Shown in pieces: positions 22,601 to 32,891 of a stretch of 64,000 bases of DNA. How positions within the stretch are numbered: the first letter of the stretch is position 1; every line of letters begins with the position of its first letter. A program made the translations under genes and the position numbers. The notes under the pieces are model-generated. The model saw only the letters and a program-made list of their open reading frames with translations, was not told the DNA's origin and did no database searches. Source of the stretch: Russula earlei (lineage: Eukaryota > Basidiomycota > Agaricomycetes > Russulales > Russulaceae); NCBI GenBank assembly GCA_025769875.1, contig JAGFNK010000208.1:1-64000 (forward strand). The letters are read 5' to 3'.

Positions 22601-24997
22601 GCGAACTGCCCGCTTGAACAATGGAAAGTAAGCTGGAGCACATAGATAGCACATCCTTTCCTGGGTCTTGGAGGCGCCAATCTGCAAGGTACAGTGGGCA
22701 TGGCTCCGGCGCGGAAATTAACTGCAAGAATCTCCGCAAGCTCCTCGACACGAAGCGGACGAAGGGCTACCGCGACATATTCGAATAGACGGTGAGCATA
22801 TTCCCAGTTTTGTTCATCGATATCTTGTAAAATGCGCTCGTACGTCCCATCCAGGGTCTCCGGTAATCCGTCTAGAGCACGTCGAATACCAGCTGGGATG
22901 CAGCGGCGAAGGTAAACCAACTGACAGTAAACCCATCGGAACCTGTGTAGCTTGTATTAGGGAGAATCATTTATGGTGCTAATTCCTTACATGCCGTCTG
23001 CTTTCTTGTTCAGCACATCAATAACCATTTTCTTGTCCACCGCTTTCCATCTTTGCATCGTGGGGTCAGAGTTTACGACCGACTTGACATACTCGACAAT
23101 GTCCAGAATTTGACCCCTCTCGCCATGTAGGGAGATAGAACGGAAAGCCAAACGATCGAGAACAAACTTTGATATCAGCCTCCGGTCGGCTCGTGACGCA
23201 TATGTGGAGATTCGGAATTTTCAAGTTGACAATCTCCGTAACAAGGCTAAGGACTTCTTCCCGAGGGGATGGCATGGCAGTTGTGTTAGGCAGTTCGTCC
23301 AGCGCGTCCACGACCACGAAAACGGGGGCTTCCCGCGAGGCTTGCAACACACGGATGAAACACTGTATAAGTGCGTCGTCTCCAGGATGCTGAGAACCAC
23401 GACAATGTGCAAGATAGAGGTCGGAAAGAATATGATAATAGGAGTCGGACTGATTACAAAGCTGGACCAGGAGGGATGAAAGCAATTCACGTCGGTCCTT
23501 CTTTTTATCCTCCCTGAAGTCACAATAGAAAAGGGCGAGGGAGGCTCGTCCTGATTTGCGCATCTCGTCGATATCCTCGATAATCGCCGAACTGAGCAAT
23601 GAGTTATGTCACTGAAGCAGAAATATCGGGAGGTGGACTCACCATAGCACGGTCTTCCCTGCCCCCGCTATAAAACGGCAGATCATCAGCCCCAGCGAAG
23701 GGCGTGAATGGTCCAAAAAATACCGACGTTTTCCATGAATCCACAAAAGTGAGCTAGGGCTAGATGATTTCCATTCAGAATAAGTGTTGCCTTCAAGGAA
23801 CCATGTGGCCGTTCCACTATGGCGTGACTTGTGTGCAGTGTTGTGGTTTTTCCACGGATCAGGTGGAGAGAAGCCAATTTTTAAGGTCTTGCTGCAACTT
23901 TTCGCCTGCGAACAAAGGGTTTCAGCGTTCCAGATTTACGACATGAAGAAACGACCGACGTTTGGCCTTGGGTTTATTCATGCTCGCATTCCTCTGCGTT
24001 ACTTATATGACCCAATCAGATGTAAAACAAAGCATATCGCTGCCAGCGAGACGTACTTGAAGGTTCCAAGGCAATGTTAGCCAGCGCCCGAGTCCTGCCA
24101 TCTAGAGGGAAGAACGTTCAGCCACAGGCGTGATGAGTCGACTTGAGTTTCCGCACCGTCCATGAGTACGTTGATTTTCTGATCGATACCGTAGACTACC
24201 GCGAGGGCCTGTGCCCCAGTCGCCCGGGACTCTTCCTGGACCAGTCTATCAAGCCGCTGCAGCGCATCCTCCACCTTGTTCTCCCCGAAAAGCTTCTTTA
24301 CGAATTTCTCTGCGATCCGTTGAGGCGAGCGTGCAGTCGATGAAGATGGACAACTCACTCAGTCGCCCCTGTTTAACTTCTTTTGTCTCCAGTGCAAGCG
24401 TGGAGATAACTTCGACGATTATCTCCACGATCACATCTGTCATTGCCGGTGTAGGAGGGACCTTCGTGTAGATATCGAGTCGGTTCAAGAACTTTCCGAT
24501 GCACTCGAGCAGGTTGACGAGCGCATCGAAGCTTGCGCTAACGCCCTTGATCGTCTGATAAACCCGGATGTCAGAGGAATACACTCGTAAGAACCGGAAG
24601 ACACATGCTGTGAAGAGGATTGCAAGGCCAGCAAATATTGCTCTTGCAGGTGGGAATGGCTATAAAGATAAACGTCGTCATCGACGTCTACTGCCGATCC
24701 ATGCGAACGTACCGCGCTGATACAGTCGCGAAGGGTTGAGCAAGTGGATAACGCATGCAGAACATGGACCGCAGACTTGAGTGAGTTCATTATCTTGCCG
24801 TCGTCTCGAGAATCGTGGAACGTAGATAGTTGGTCTCGAAAAAAGGCAGTTGTGGACTCTACGGAGTTGCATGTTTGGAGCTGCTTGGAGAAAGGGTGGT
24901 CGGCTAGTTTTGTCCCCGTCTGTGTTTCGTAGTCCCGCAGGGCTGCATCGAAGAGCAATTTGAATCGAGAGGAGCTAGATGGGCCAGGGTCACACAT
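19686..24997 (-). pseudogene. NLR-like STAND protein: Goodbye-NACHT-ankyrin, frame-broken
   Basis: Fungal NLRs of this type are thought to sense non-self and trigger cell death or defence. The start at 24997 gives MCDPGPSSSSRFKLLFDAAL, the beginning of a Goodbye domain, which extends over several exons to about 24080. An intron at 23668-23727 splits Walker A, and splicing gives WIHGKPGAGKTVLW. The NACHT core continues with ALFYCDFREDKKKDRRELLS, VFVVVDALDEL (Walker B) and HICVTSRPEADIK. A helical linker ends FSHFSVKEYLTS. About 27 ankyrin repeats follow (about 22230-19770), most of 30 residues with the form ADATAQD...RTPLH....VE.AQLLLEHG. Conserved frames are displaced by one extra base near 23165, 22690, 21686, 21568 and 21552. 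It is therefore either a decaying gene or a locus with sequence errors. Confidence 0.8.
19770..22120 (-). repeat. Tandem 90-base repeats encoding ankyrin units
   Basis: About 25 direct repeats of 90 bases lie head to tail inside the NLR gene. The consensus unit has GADATAQD, then RTPLH, then QLLLEHG. One unit near 20110 has 31 residues, and the last (TPLHWASRRGDVEVCRLLL) has the usual 33. The conserved core makes long open frames on the opposite strand as well, which are by-products. Confidence 0.85.
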
Positions 24998-25483
24998 GAT
25001 ACGAGTGGAGCAGATGGTGCAGATTGAACTGAGCGCTCTCGAGGCACCGCTCAGCGCTCAACGCACCGCCTGACTGTTATCTCTTCGGCTGCGGCTGCGG
25101 TTCTGTATACAAACGCTCACCATCATGCACATGCTTTCCGGTTGTCGGCTGCAATTCGGTCTGCAATCCGAGCCAACGTCTATCGCCACAGGGTTGGGGT
25201 CATCAGTCAGGATCCCGGGTCGATGAATGTATCAAGATGATGACCTGACCCAACCCGTTTCTCACAGCACTGGGATCTTCATTTCTGCCACGTATATAAG
25301 GCGCAAAATATCGAGATTAGTTAATATCTCTCCTCCCCCATCATCTCCCACCTTGAAACGATGCTTGTGCACCCTCCCTCCCCCTGCAAGATATCGAGTA
25401 CAGAAATTCTACAATCGCGCACCGTTTATTTGTCTGCCTCTATCCCGTCCCCGTCTCCGTCGCCCCACGGGCTGAACTTGATC
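24998..25483. other. NLR upstream region and 3' end of next gene
   Basis: About 490 bases between the NLR start and the stop of the next minus-strand gene. A TATATAA-like element at about 25293-25299 lies on the plus strand and faces away from the NLR, so I do not assign it as the NLR promoter. Pyrimidine-rich sequence follows it. Nothing else is recognisable. Confidence 0.4.
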
Positions 25484-28400
25484 TTACCTGGTCGAGGCAT
25501 GGAAACACCGAAGCTCCCGCAGCCAACTACGTCCCGTGCCCGCGCCAGCGCCAATATCGAACCAGGGGCGACCAAGCGGGTTGCCCGACGCAACGGGATG
25601 AGCTGGCACATGGGTGAGTTCAGGAGAAGTTGGCCCACTGCCAACTTCGCTCAGGCTGGGCAACCGCTCGAGGCTCGTGTTTGTCGATCCGCCAAGAGCG
25701 CGATGTAGCGCCTCGCGTTCTGCTGGTGAGGGTACAAATGCGCGAGCAAGCCCCGAGAGGAAGCCGGGTGTACCTGTGCTCGTCGCCGTTGCGTTGCTTT
25801 TGAGGATATCGCCCATACTGCCGGTGCCGGTGCTCTTTGCGGCCCCTGATAACAGAAACCCAGACGCAGAAGCAGATGCTGGCGCCACAGGCGCGCCGAA
25901 CGGCGGCTCGGGGGAGAAGCTGAAGACCTTGGCATCGGGGTTGAGGCCCCTTCGTGGTTCTGTGCCATCGATGGTCGCACGCCTTTCCTTGTCAGGACCA
26001 TGCCCCCACCAGCCTCGCGCTTCCTGCGGGGGTACAGCTGCAGGTCGGGGAGAGAGTGGATCTGAATTGGCACGTGACGACCACACCGGGGACACATTTA
26101 TCGAATCTGAGGTTATCCGATGGCGAGGTGGCCGGTGAATGCCAAATGATTCAAATCCTTCTGTGGGGTCATCACTGACGCTAGGGAAAACGTGATGATG
26201 GGACTCAGATCCAATAGCGGGGACAGACCCGGAGACAGAGGGATGATTCCGCCAATCACGATCATCAAAAGGTTCGCTGTCGGATGGAAATCTCCTGGGG
26301 AGCACATCCTCTGATCCGATTTCCCCTATGGAAGTGGGTGAAGACATGCTGTCGAGGGACTTATTAAGGCCATCTGAGATGAGCGGAAGTGTGCATCTTT
26401 CATTCCTGGCGTCAGAATCGCTGAACGGCAAAAAGTTGGAGGCCGGGATGGGATTGGACAGAGAGGCAATGTCTTCATCAAAGATGGAATATCCCTTGGC
26501 AAGGTTGGCAAGCGATTGGGGAGACCCGATGGGATGTAGCTGGGACCGTGAAGATGGGTCATATCCGATATTGAGGGGAGGCACGGTGGTGAGAGTGCAA
26601 AGAGGCGGCGAGCTACCAGTAGAGCCGGGTCCCAAGCCACCACGCTCGCGATCCCGATCAGAATCCTTCTCCAAGGGCGTCGGGAAAGGATCGAGGATGT
26701 CATGCTCCATTTTGTCTGGGATCGATAGGCTAAATTCGACGGCAGGGATTCGTTCCCAAGTGTCCGGCCCTTGCATGGGCATGAATCCATACTTATGATG
26801 ATCTTGTTCGTGCTGCAGGGCCGCGGCCTTCTCCCGTGCAGCCGCCAACGCAACGCGCTCGCTTTCGATGGATTCCTCGAGCTCACGAACACGGTCATTG
26901 AGCGCCATCACAACCTCTTCTGCGACGCTAACCTCTCGCTTTCGTTGTTTGACCTGGGCACTGATATCCGACTCCTCTTGTGCAGTCGCTTCGCCGGCCA
27001 ATAGTATCGCCTGCCTCATCCTGTTGTACCTGCACCTCGAGCGCACGAATCTCCTCACCGAGTTTCTCGATACGTGTTCCCGCTTCTGCTTTGGCTTTCT
27101 GGGTGGCGCGAAGGCGGCGTTCGGCATCACGCTTGCCCGCTTCTGCTGCTCGTCTGTTATCCTCGAGTGCTTTTATACGCGCCTTGAGTTCACTACGGGC
27201 GACATCGTCAATGCGCTTTGCTTCGCGGACACTGGTCAACTCGGCACCGAGGGCGGCATCAACTGCGGTGGCTGCGCTAGTGTGCTCAGACAATTGATTG
27301 CGCAACCCAAGGTTGAGGGCGCGGGTCTGACTTATTTGTTGGATGAGCTCCGCAACAGCAGGGATAGAATCGAAATTTGGCGAAGGTCTGTTGGGAGCTG
27401 CACCACTTGTGGATGGTGGCGACGGGGGATAATGTTGAGGGAAAGGCCGTTGATGAGAAGCCGGAGGCTGGGGTGCGGTCAAAGACTGGCTGTGCTTGGG
27501 TGTGTGGAGAGGCAGCACGGCAGATTTCGGGAGCGGAGGTGGTGACGAACTGCGATGAGGATGCGATGTCGATCGATCACGAGAACGTAGTTTTGGAGGT
27601 GCCGATCGTTGAGGCGTGCGAGGGTCGTGGGTGGTGGTTGGGAAGGGAAGGCCTGCGTGCGACGGCGCGCCGAAAAGGAGTGGAACAAAGGGAAAAGTGC
27701 GTGAAAAATTCGGTCTATCATGTCATCATCGCTACGCTTACCGCTGAAATCTTCACGTCGGTCGAGTGCTTTAATGTTCAGAATCCCTGAGCTCCAGCCC
27801 TCTTCATCTCCCTTGGGATGAAGATCGGGCTGGGATGGCCAAGCGGGATCGACAACGCCGCCTCTCCACCATCTCCCGAAAGCCCCGACGAACCAGACTT
27901 CCTTGAGAGGAAAAGGGTCGTGATCCGAGGTCCCCGTGGCATTGCGAGTTGAGACGACAGAAGACATCTCGCGAGATGGGGGATTGGTCTTCGGATTAGG
28001 TATGACAGCGGCGATTGTGAAGAAACCGAAGCTATGGAAGGCGTGGCGTGGCGTGCGGAGAGCAATAGCAGCGCGATTAGAGAAATGAAACGCGGATGAG
28101 CCTGATTCGAGTGAACCGAAGCTTGAAGGTGATCGGGGTGAAGAGGAGCAGTAGTCGTCCGTCTTTGAACCTTCGGTGTTTGTGTGATCAGGGTCTGAGG
28201 GATCGTCGAGTCGGGAAAGGTGATGGCGAAAGGATCGCTCTGTGAGATAAGACCGAAAGGAGGTTTCTGATGGGTTTGTGAGGTAGGCTAGAAAAAGATG
28301 TACGCGATGAGTAAGGACGTATAGAGCAGACATGAGGATGGAAGTGCAACGGAGGAGGAAATCATGCATCACGTTGGGCCAAGCCTCAGTCATGTTTGCC

Positions 28401-28780
28401 GAGCAAAGCGAAATGATGAAAACGGAAAAGGAAAGGGCAAATGAAAAGAGTTATCGGAGACACTGACCAAGACAAAGGAAGAGGAAAATGATGAGGGTAG
28501 CGATGAACATGGACCTGAACTCTATGCGGGTGGTGAAGAGAGAGAAGTAGGATTGGGGGGAGGGAGGGGTAGCTGCGGTGGATGTCGCCAGCATGACTCC
28601 CAAAGTTCCGCAGGCGAAAGAAAGGGAGAACTTGAGCAAAGGGTGGTCGTTGGGTGAAGCTGGATTCTGATCAGTGAGCGAGGCCGTTGTGAGAAGGGGA
28701 CGTCCGCGACGAAGCGTCGTCCCCGTTGTGTTTGTCTTTTGACTCGACGACGACAACGAAATCCTCCGTCGCTCACTCAA
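25484..28780 (-). CDS. Unrecognised membrane-anchored coiled-coil protein
   Basis: I recognise no named family. The start at 28780 gives MSERRRISLSSSSQKTN, then a hydrophobic segment (LLKFSLSFACGTLGVMLA) and a second one (MFIATLIIFLFLCLGQ). An intron follows before MHDFLLRCTSILMSALYVLT, which makes a third. The middle has FPLKEVWFVGAFGRWWRGGV and GWSSGILNIKALDRR, which look like conserved blocks. A long coiled coil comes next (27400-26800; repeated Glu/Arg/Ala heptads, e.g. RSELKARIKALEDNRRAAEA). The C-terminal 400 residues are Ser/Pro-rich and disordered. The end is uncertain: the chosen frame stops at 25484, but the alternative ending with GKIKFSPWGDGDGDG (stop about 25426) is plausible. 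Confidence 0.6.
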
Positions 28781-28904
28781 AATTTCTCAAAAAAATTATA
28801 GTATTACTGCATTCTTTCTCACGACGTAAATGAATGGGGATGGCTCGAACTTAAGTCTACTCTTCTATCATATCCCCGTCGTCTGAGCACACCGCCTACA
28901 GCTG

Positions 28905-29606
28905 TCAGCTCGTCCCCGCGGTCGGCTCAGAAGGAGGTGCTCTACTTGGTGGCTCCTCCGCTGCAATTTCTATTTCTGCCTCGATCCGCTCACGCGCCCG
29001 TACTACCTTTGACTGAAGGTAATGCGAATGCCGAGACGTTGGCGCACCTCGCGCACCAGGCGAGGCTGGTGGCGGCACCTCTGGGGGCGAGTTTGCCTTG
29101 AACAAGTGTCCATAGTTCTAATCGTCGGAAAGAGGAAGCGGCGGAGGGGGAGACGTGTCAAGTCCAGGGACGGTTTGAGTAAATTATGAACGTACTTGTA
29201 GGATCTGCTCTAAGCCATCCCCGCGTTTCGTGTTGAGAATTAGATGCGCTTCGTCCAGTGTCATCCTATGCTCGCGAGTCAGCTTGTCCGTCATAGAACC
29301 CGTCGTCGCATTCCCAACGCCTGCGACGTCTGAACCCATAGCGCCTTGGGGGCGGTGTTTTGCATCTACATCAGAAAGAAAGGATAAAAAACCCAAGGAG
29401 AGCAAGCTTAGCCGTCTAGTGGTTGCTACGTGAAGCCTCCTGCACGAAAACACACTTTTCGCAGCCTGTCGGGCGGCCTCCAGTAGTGCCTTTCCAAATA
29501 TTTGGGTTCCGGTAATAAGGATTTGGATGATAATTTTCGGTGCCGACTGGGGAAAGCAGAAACCGTATGTCATTGCGCCATAAATACGAGCCATGATACA
29601 TACCAT
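28905..29606 (-). CDS. PAM16: PAM16/TIM16, import-motor J-like subunit
   Basis: Pam16 holds the J-protein Pam18 at the TIM23 channel and restrains its stimulation of mtHsp70. The first exon is the start codon alone (29606-29604), followed at once by GTATGT. A 57-base intron (29603-29547) ends CCCCAG and joins ATG to TCGGCACCG, giving MSAPKIIIQILITGTQIFGK, the expected Pam16 N-terminus. An intron after EAARQAAK leads to DAKHRPQGAM. The J-like domain reads TREHRMTLDEAHLILNTKRG then DGLEQILQ, an intron of about 80 bases, and NYGHLFKAN. The C-terminal helix SHYLQSKVVRARERIEAEI is followed by a Pro/Glu-rich tail ending at 28905. It is divergent from RPA43, with about 215 bases between the start codons. 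Confidence 0.9.
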
Positions 29607-29822
29607 GCGGTGCCTCGCTCGACTGATGCGGAGGGTTGATGACGGACTTGCTTGTGCTAGTCGTACGCGCCAAACTTCCTCAGCCAAGGGCGGCATGTGC
29701 CGGAACGTGTACCGGAACTTCGGACCGATCAGTGCTTGGCGCGTTGGTGAAGTGATCGATGGCTCATCATCCCCGACCCCGCCACCAACGAAACGAAACA
29801 AAAAAAAATATTGTGGGGACCC

Positions 29823-30994
29823 ATGGACGTGGATCCGTCACCCAAAAGGGCACGCGATGAGTTCCGCTCCGTCAAGGCATCTATTGTCCTTGCTGTCCCT
29901 CCCGTCTTTGCAAATCGACTGCGATGCGGCGCGGAGGAGATGCTCGACACCATGATCATGAGGTGTGCCCTTTCGTAGCTCTCAGCCCCCCCCCCCAAGC
30001 AGCTCCGTTCCTCTCATCACCTCCTCCTCGTGCGCCTTGCAGGTACGAGCCCGCGCTAAATGGTGTTGTCCTCGCCCACTCAGACGTTCACTTCCTCAAC
30101 CGTGTCGCGCGGCTCCAGGCAGATAGCCCGTTCGCGATTTGCCGTGTAGGATTCGAGGCTCTCGTCTGGAACCCTACAATCGGCATGAAACTCAGTGCGT
30201 GTCATCGTCGCCTCCTCTCTCGCGTCTCTCATCCTAACTCGGAGGGGATGTTCCCATATCACCTTCCTGTGCTGACAAATTGCTACGACACCAGCCGGAC
30301 GGGTGGCTCTTTGCTCTCCCGATCACGTATCGTTGCTCGTGCATCGCACGTTCAACGTGTCCATTCCGCGGCACCACATACCCACGGATCAGTGGGAGTT
30401 CGAGTATGGCCCGGCGGAGAACGACCCCGAATATGGCAACGTCGATGATGACATGGATGCATATGCTACCGCAGACGCCAAAGGGGACGATGCGCAGCCT
30501 CCTGATCATCGCGGGCGCTGGGTTCACAAGGTCACTGGCGACCGCCTTGGAGGGAAAGACCGATGGCTCCAGTTCACGGTTGTGGGGTGGGCCTCCTTGC
30601 ATTTTTTTTCTTAGTGTTGTGAGTGTCTAACTACCAGCCCCACACAGGACTAACCGTCGCGAATCAAATGCTCTCTTTAATTGGTTCCGTACAACCCAAC
30701 CCTTTCTCCCCAGACCATATTTCACAGACGAAACTCGATCGGGAACAACGCCAGCCATCGCCACGCCCAGTCGCCGAATCAGAAGCATCGGATGGCGAAG
30801 AGCCGGACGCGTTCACCGTCGAGCCAAGTTCGGCCGGCGACGAACGCGGGCAGCGACGGAAGGAGAAAGAAAGGAGAGGAAAGGGGGAAACGCTAATGCC
30901 GAGAGGGAAGGAGGAGAAGGCGAAGCGGAAACGAAAAGGGGCCAATGACGTGCCCAAGTCGGAACACAAGCCAAAACGTAGAAAGGCGTCGTAG
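29823..30994 (+). CDS. RPA43: RPA43, RNA polymerase I subunit
   Basis: Rpa43 and Rpa14 form the stalk of RNA polymerase I, which makes rRNA. The start at 29823 gives MDVDPSPKRARDEFRSVKAS, then IVLAVPPVFANRL and a first exon ending MIMR. After an intron the second exon reads YEPALNGVVLAHSDVHFLNR and ADSPFAICRVGFEALVWNP, the Rpb7-like N-terminal half. The S1/OB part follows (DHVSLLVHRTFNVSIPRHHI, WVHKVTGDRLGGKDRWLQFT, then VANQMLSLIGS after another intron). The tail is acidic then strongly basic (KRKRKGANDVPKSEHKPKRR), typical for this subunit. The stop is at 30992-30994. Confidence 0.85.
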
Positions 30995-31131
30995 GAGGAG
31001 CTGTCAGATGGTTGTCCAAGTCGTTCGCTACAGTTAAACTTTGATTGAGCTCTGCGAGAATGGCCCGCGGCAGATCATTTGTATCACTGGTAGTCTGTTT
31101 CCAAACCAAACTAGTATCATTGAAAACAAAA

Positions 31132-31212
31132 GGTACTACCAGGACTCGAACCTGGGTTAACGGAATCCAATTCCATCAGAATCCGCTGTGATAACCGCTA
31201 CACTATAGCACC
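31132..31212 (-). tRNA. tRNA-Gln (anticodon CTG) with a 10-base intron
   Basis: The minus-strand sequence starts GGTGCTA and ends TAGTACC, a seven-pair acceptor stem with one G-T pair. The A box TAGTGTAGCGG and B box GGTTCGAGTCC match the polymerase III consensus. The anticodon stem GCGGA pairs with TCCGT around the loop TTCTGAT, and anticodon CTG reads the CAG codon. Between base 37 and base 38 sits a 10-base intron, TGGAATTGGA. The T stem is CCAGG/CCTGG. TTTT follows directly after the 3' end on the minus strand, a polymerase III terminator. Confidence 0.93.
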
Positions 31213-31360
31213 ATCATCTTCTGAATGATGGATCATACAGATCTAGGAGATTGTACCTAGTCGTCTTATCTAATCCTTTGCAGCACAGCATACATTCCCT
31301 TTTCCCCGACTTCTGCATGCTCTCCTTCCCATTGCACGGTCCTCCAATAAGCCGCAATTC

Positions 31361-32596
31361 ATGATGGACTCATTTGACTCGGAGGGCTTCCCTGCGAGCG
31401 GCTCGCGGCTCCTTTCGCAATCTCCCCAATTCTCCTTTGCCTCCGCCAACTCAACTGTAAACACAGGACCAGGGGGAGACGATCTCTCACTCTCCGAGCT
31501 CTACTCCGACAATCTCCTCCCCGGAAGGCAAGTCCGGACCGCCCACAACCCAAAAACGCGACCGTCGATCGCTCAAGCTCTCGGTTTTGGCGCGCCGCTC
31601 GATCAGTCCGACGACCAGAGCATGTTGAAAGAGGGGGAAGAGGGCGGGGGAGAGCTCGATGATGAAGAAGGTGCTGGCGAGGCTGATGTGACCGTGACCG
31701 TGCGTGGAAGCGGCGAGGATGCGGACAGGACAACTATTGCCACCCAATCGCGAGAGGAGAAGATGCAACGCGATATTCTCTTGCTGCGACAGTTGAATAG
31801 CACATTCGCGGTATACAACGACGCGCTTCGGCAGGCGCAAGCGGCCACGGGAGTGAGTCGCCCATATTGGCTCCGCTTGCAATTGTTACGCTGATGCGAG
31901 TTTTCTTTTCTATTTTTCTATCCACCGACAGCGTATTGCCAAGCAGCTCGAGCAGACAGACGTGCTTCTCAACAAGTACATCAACATTCTTTCCAAGTCC
32001 GAGCAGTTCTCGCGGCTCATTTTTGACGAGCGATGGATCGGCGCCGAGGCGGTATGTATCCAAGTCGTCTCTTTCTCCCGCCTCCCCCCCTTGGCGGTGC
32101 TCTGACACTTGCGTGCTGGGCTCAGGACGAAGCGCTGCTTGAAGAGGAGGCACGTGTGCAGGAAGAACGGCGTCGTCGCGAAGACGAGGAACGCAAACGC
32201 GCGGCGCATCGCGAGCAGGAGCGGAGGGAGAAGGAGGAGCTCGAGCGTGCCATGCGCGATGAAGCGGAGCGTCTGGAGCGCGAGAAGAGAGACAGAACGG
32301 CTGCGCGGAGCAGTAGCGGCGTGCGAGGTGTACGTGGTACACGTGCATTCATGCGCGCCGGTGCTACGACGAGAGGGGTCTCGAGGTCAGGTGCGCAATG
32401 TTTCACACCTCTCTGCTGAGAGGTCTTTTTTTTATTTTAGAAAAACTCTGTTGCAGTGTCTGCCTCGTCCACTGGTGCTAGCGGTCACACCAAAGCAACG
32501 AGCGGGACGGCCTCGAAAACCGCAAGGCCGTCGTCTGCTGTGTCCACAACACGGGGCACAACTGGCATACCTCGCGGCGTGTCGAAACGACCTTGA
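31361..32596 (+). CDS. DUO1: DUO1, DASH/Dam1 complex subunit
   Basis: The DASH complex couples kinetochores to microtubule ends in fungi. The product has the Duo1 core: LSLSELYSDNLLPG, then REEKMQRDILLLRQLNSTFA and VYNDALRQAQAATG. An intron leads to RIAKQLEQTDVLLNKYINIL and SKSEQFSRLIFDERWIGAEA. After a further intron there is a highly charged Glu/Arg helix (EEARVQEERRRREDEERKRA ...), then a Ser/Thr-rich basic C-terminus ending GIPRGVSKRP with the stop at 32594-32596. Two ATGs lie at 31361 and 31364, and either could start. The acidic stretch EGGGELDDEEGAGEAD between the motifs is lineage-specific. Confidence 0.88.
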
Positions 32597-32891
32597 TAGA
32601 AACGCAGATCATGACCCCTTACGTTGATCGTACTCAGCGTTCCTCGATCTTCGCTGGTCCTTTTCATGGAGCCGGGCGGCTGAAACCCATTGCGCCAAGG
32701 TGTTCCAATCATCCCTGCATATGGCCGTCATGGTCTGGCATAGAATGGATGCTTGCTGCTTTCCGGTTTCCGCGCGTTCACAATTGAGTCCCTCGCCGAT
32801 CATAAATGACCGCGTTCAGTACAGTAATTAATAAAACGTTGATTACTTAATCACCATCTTTGCGTTCAAGCTGTGCTCGCCGTCAGGCAGG

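Noticed and set aside
25293..25299. TATA-like element
   Set aside because: It is on the strand opposite to both neighbouring genes and precedes only frames antisense to the coiled-coil gene.
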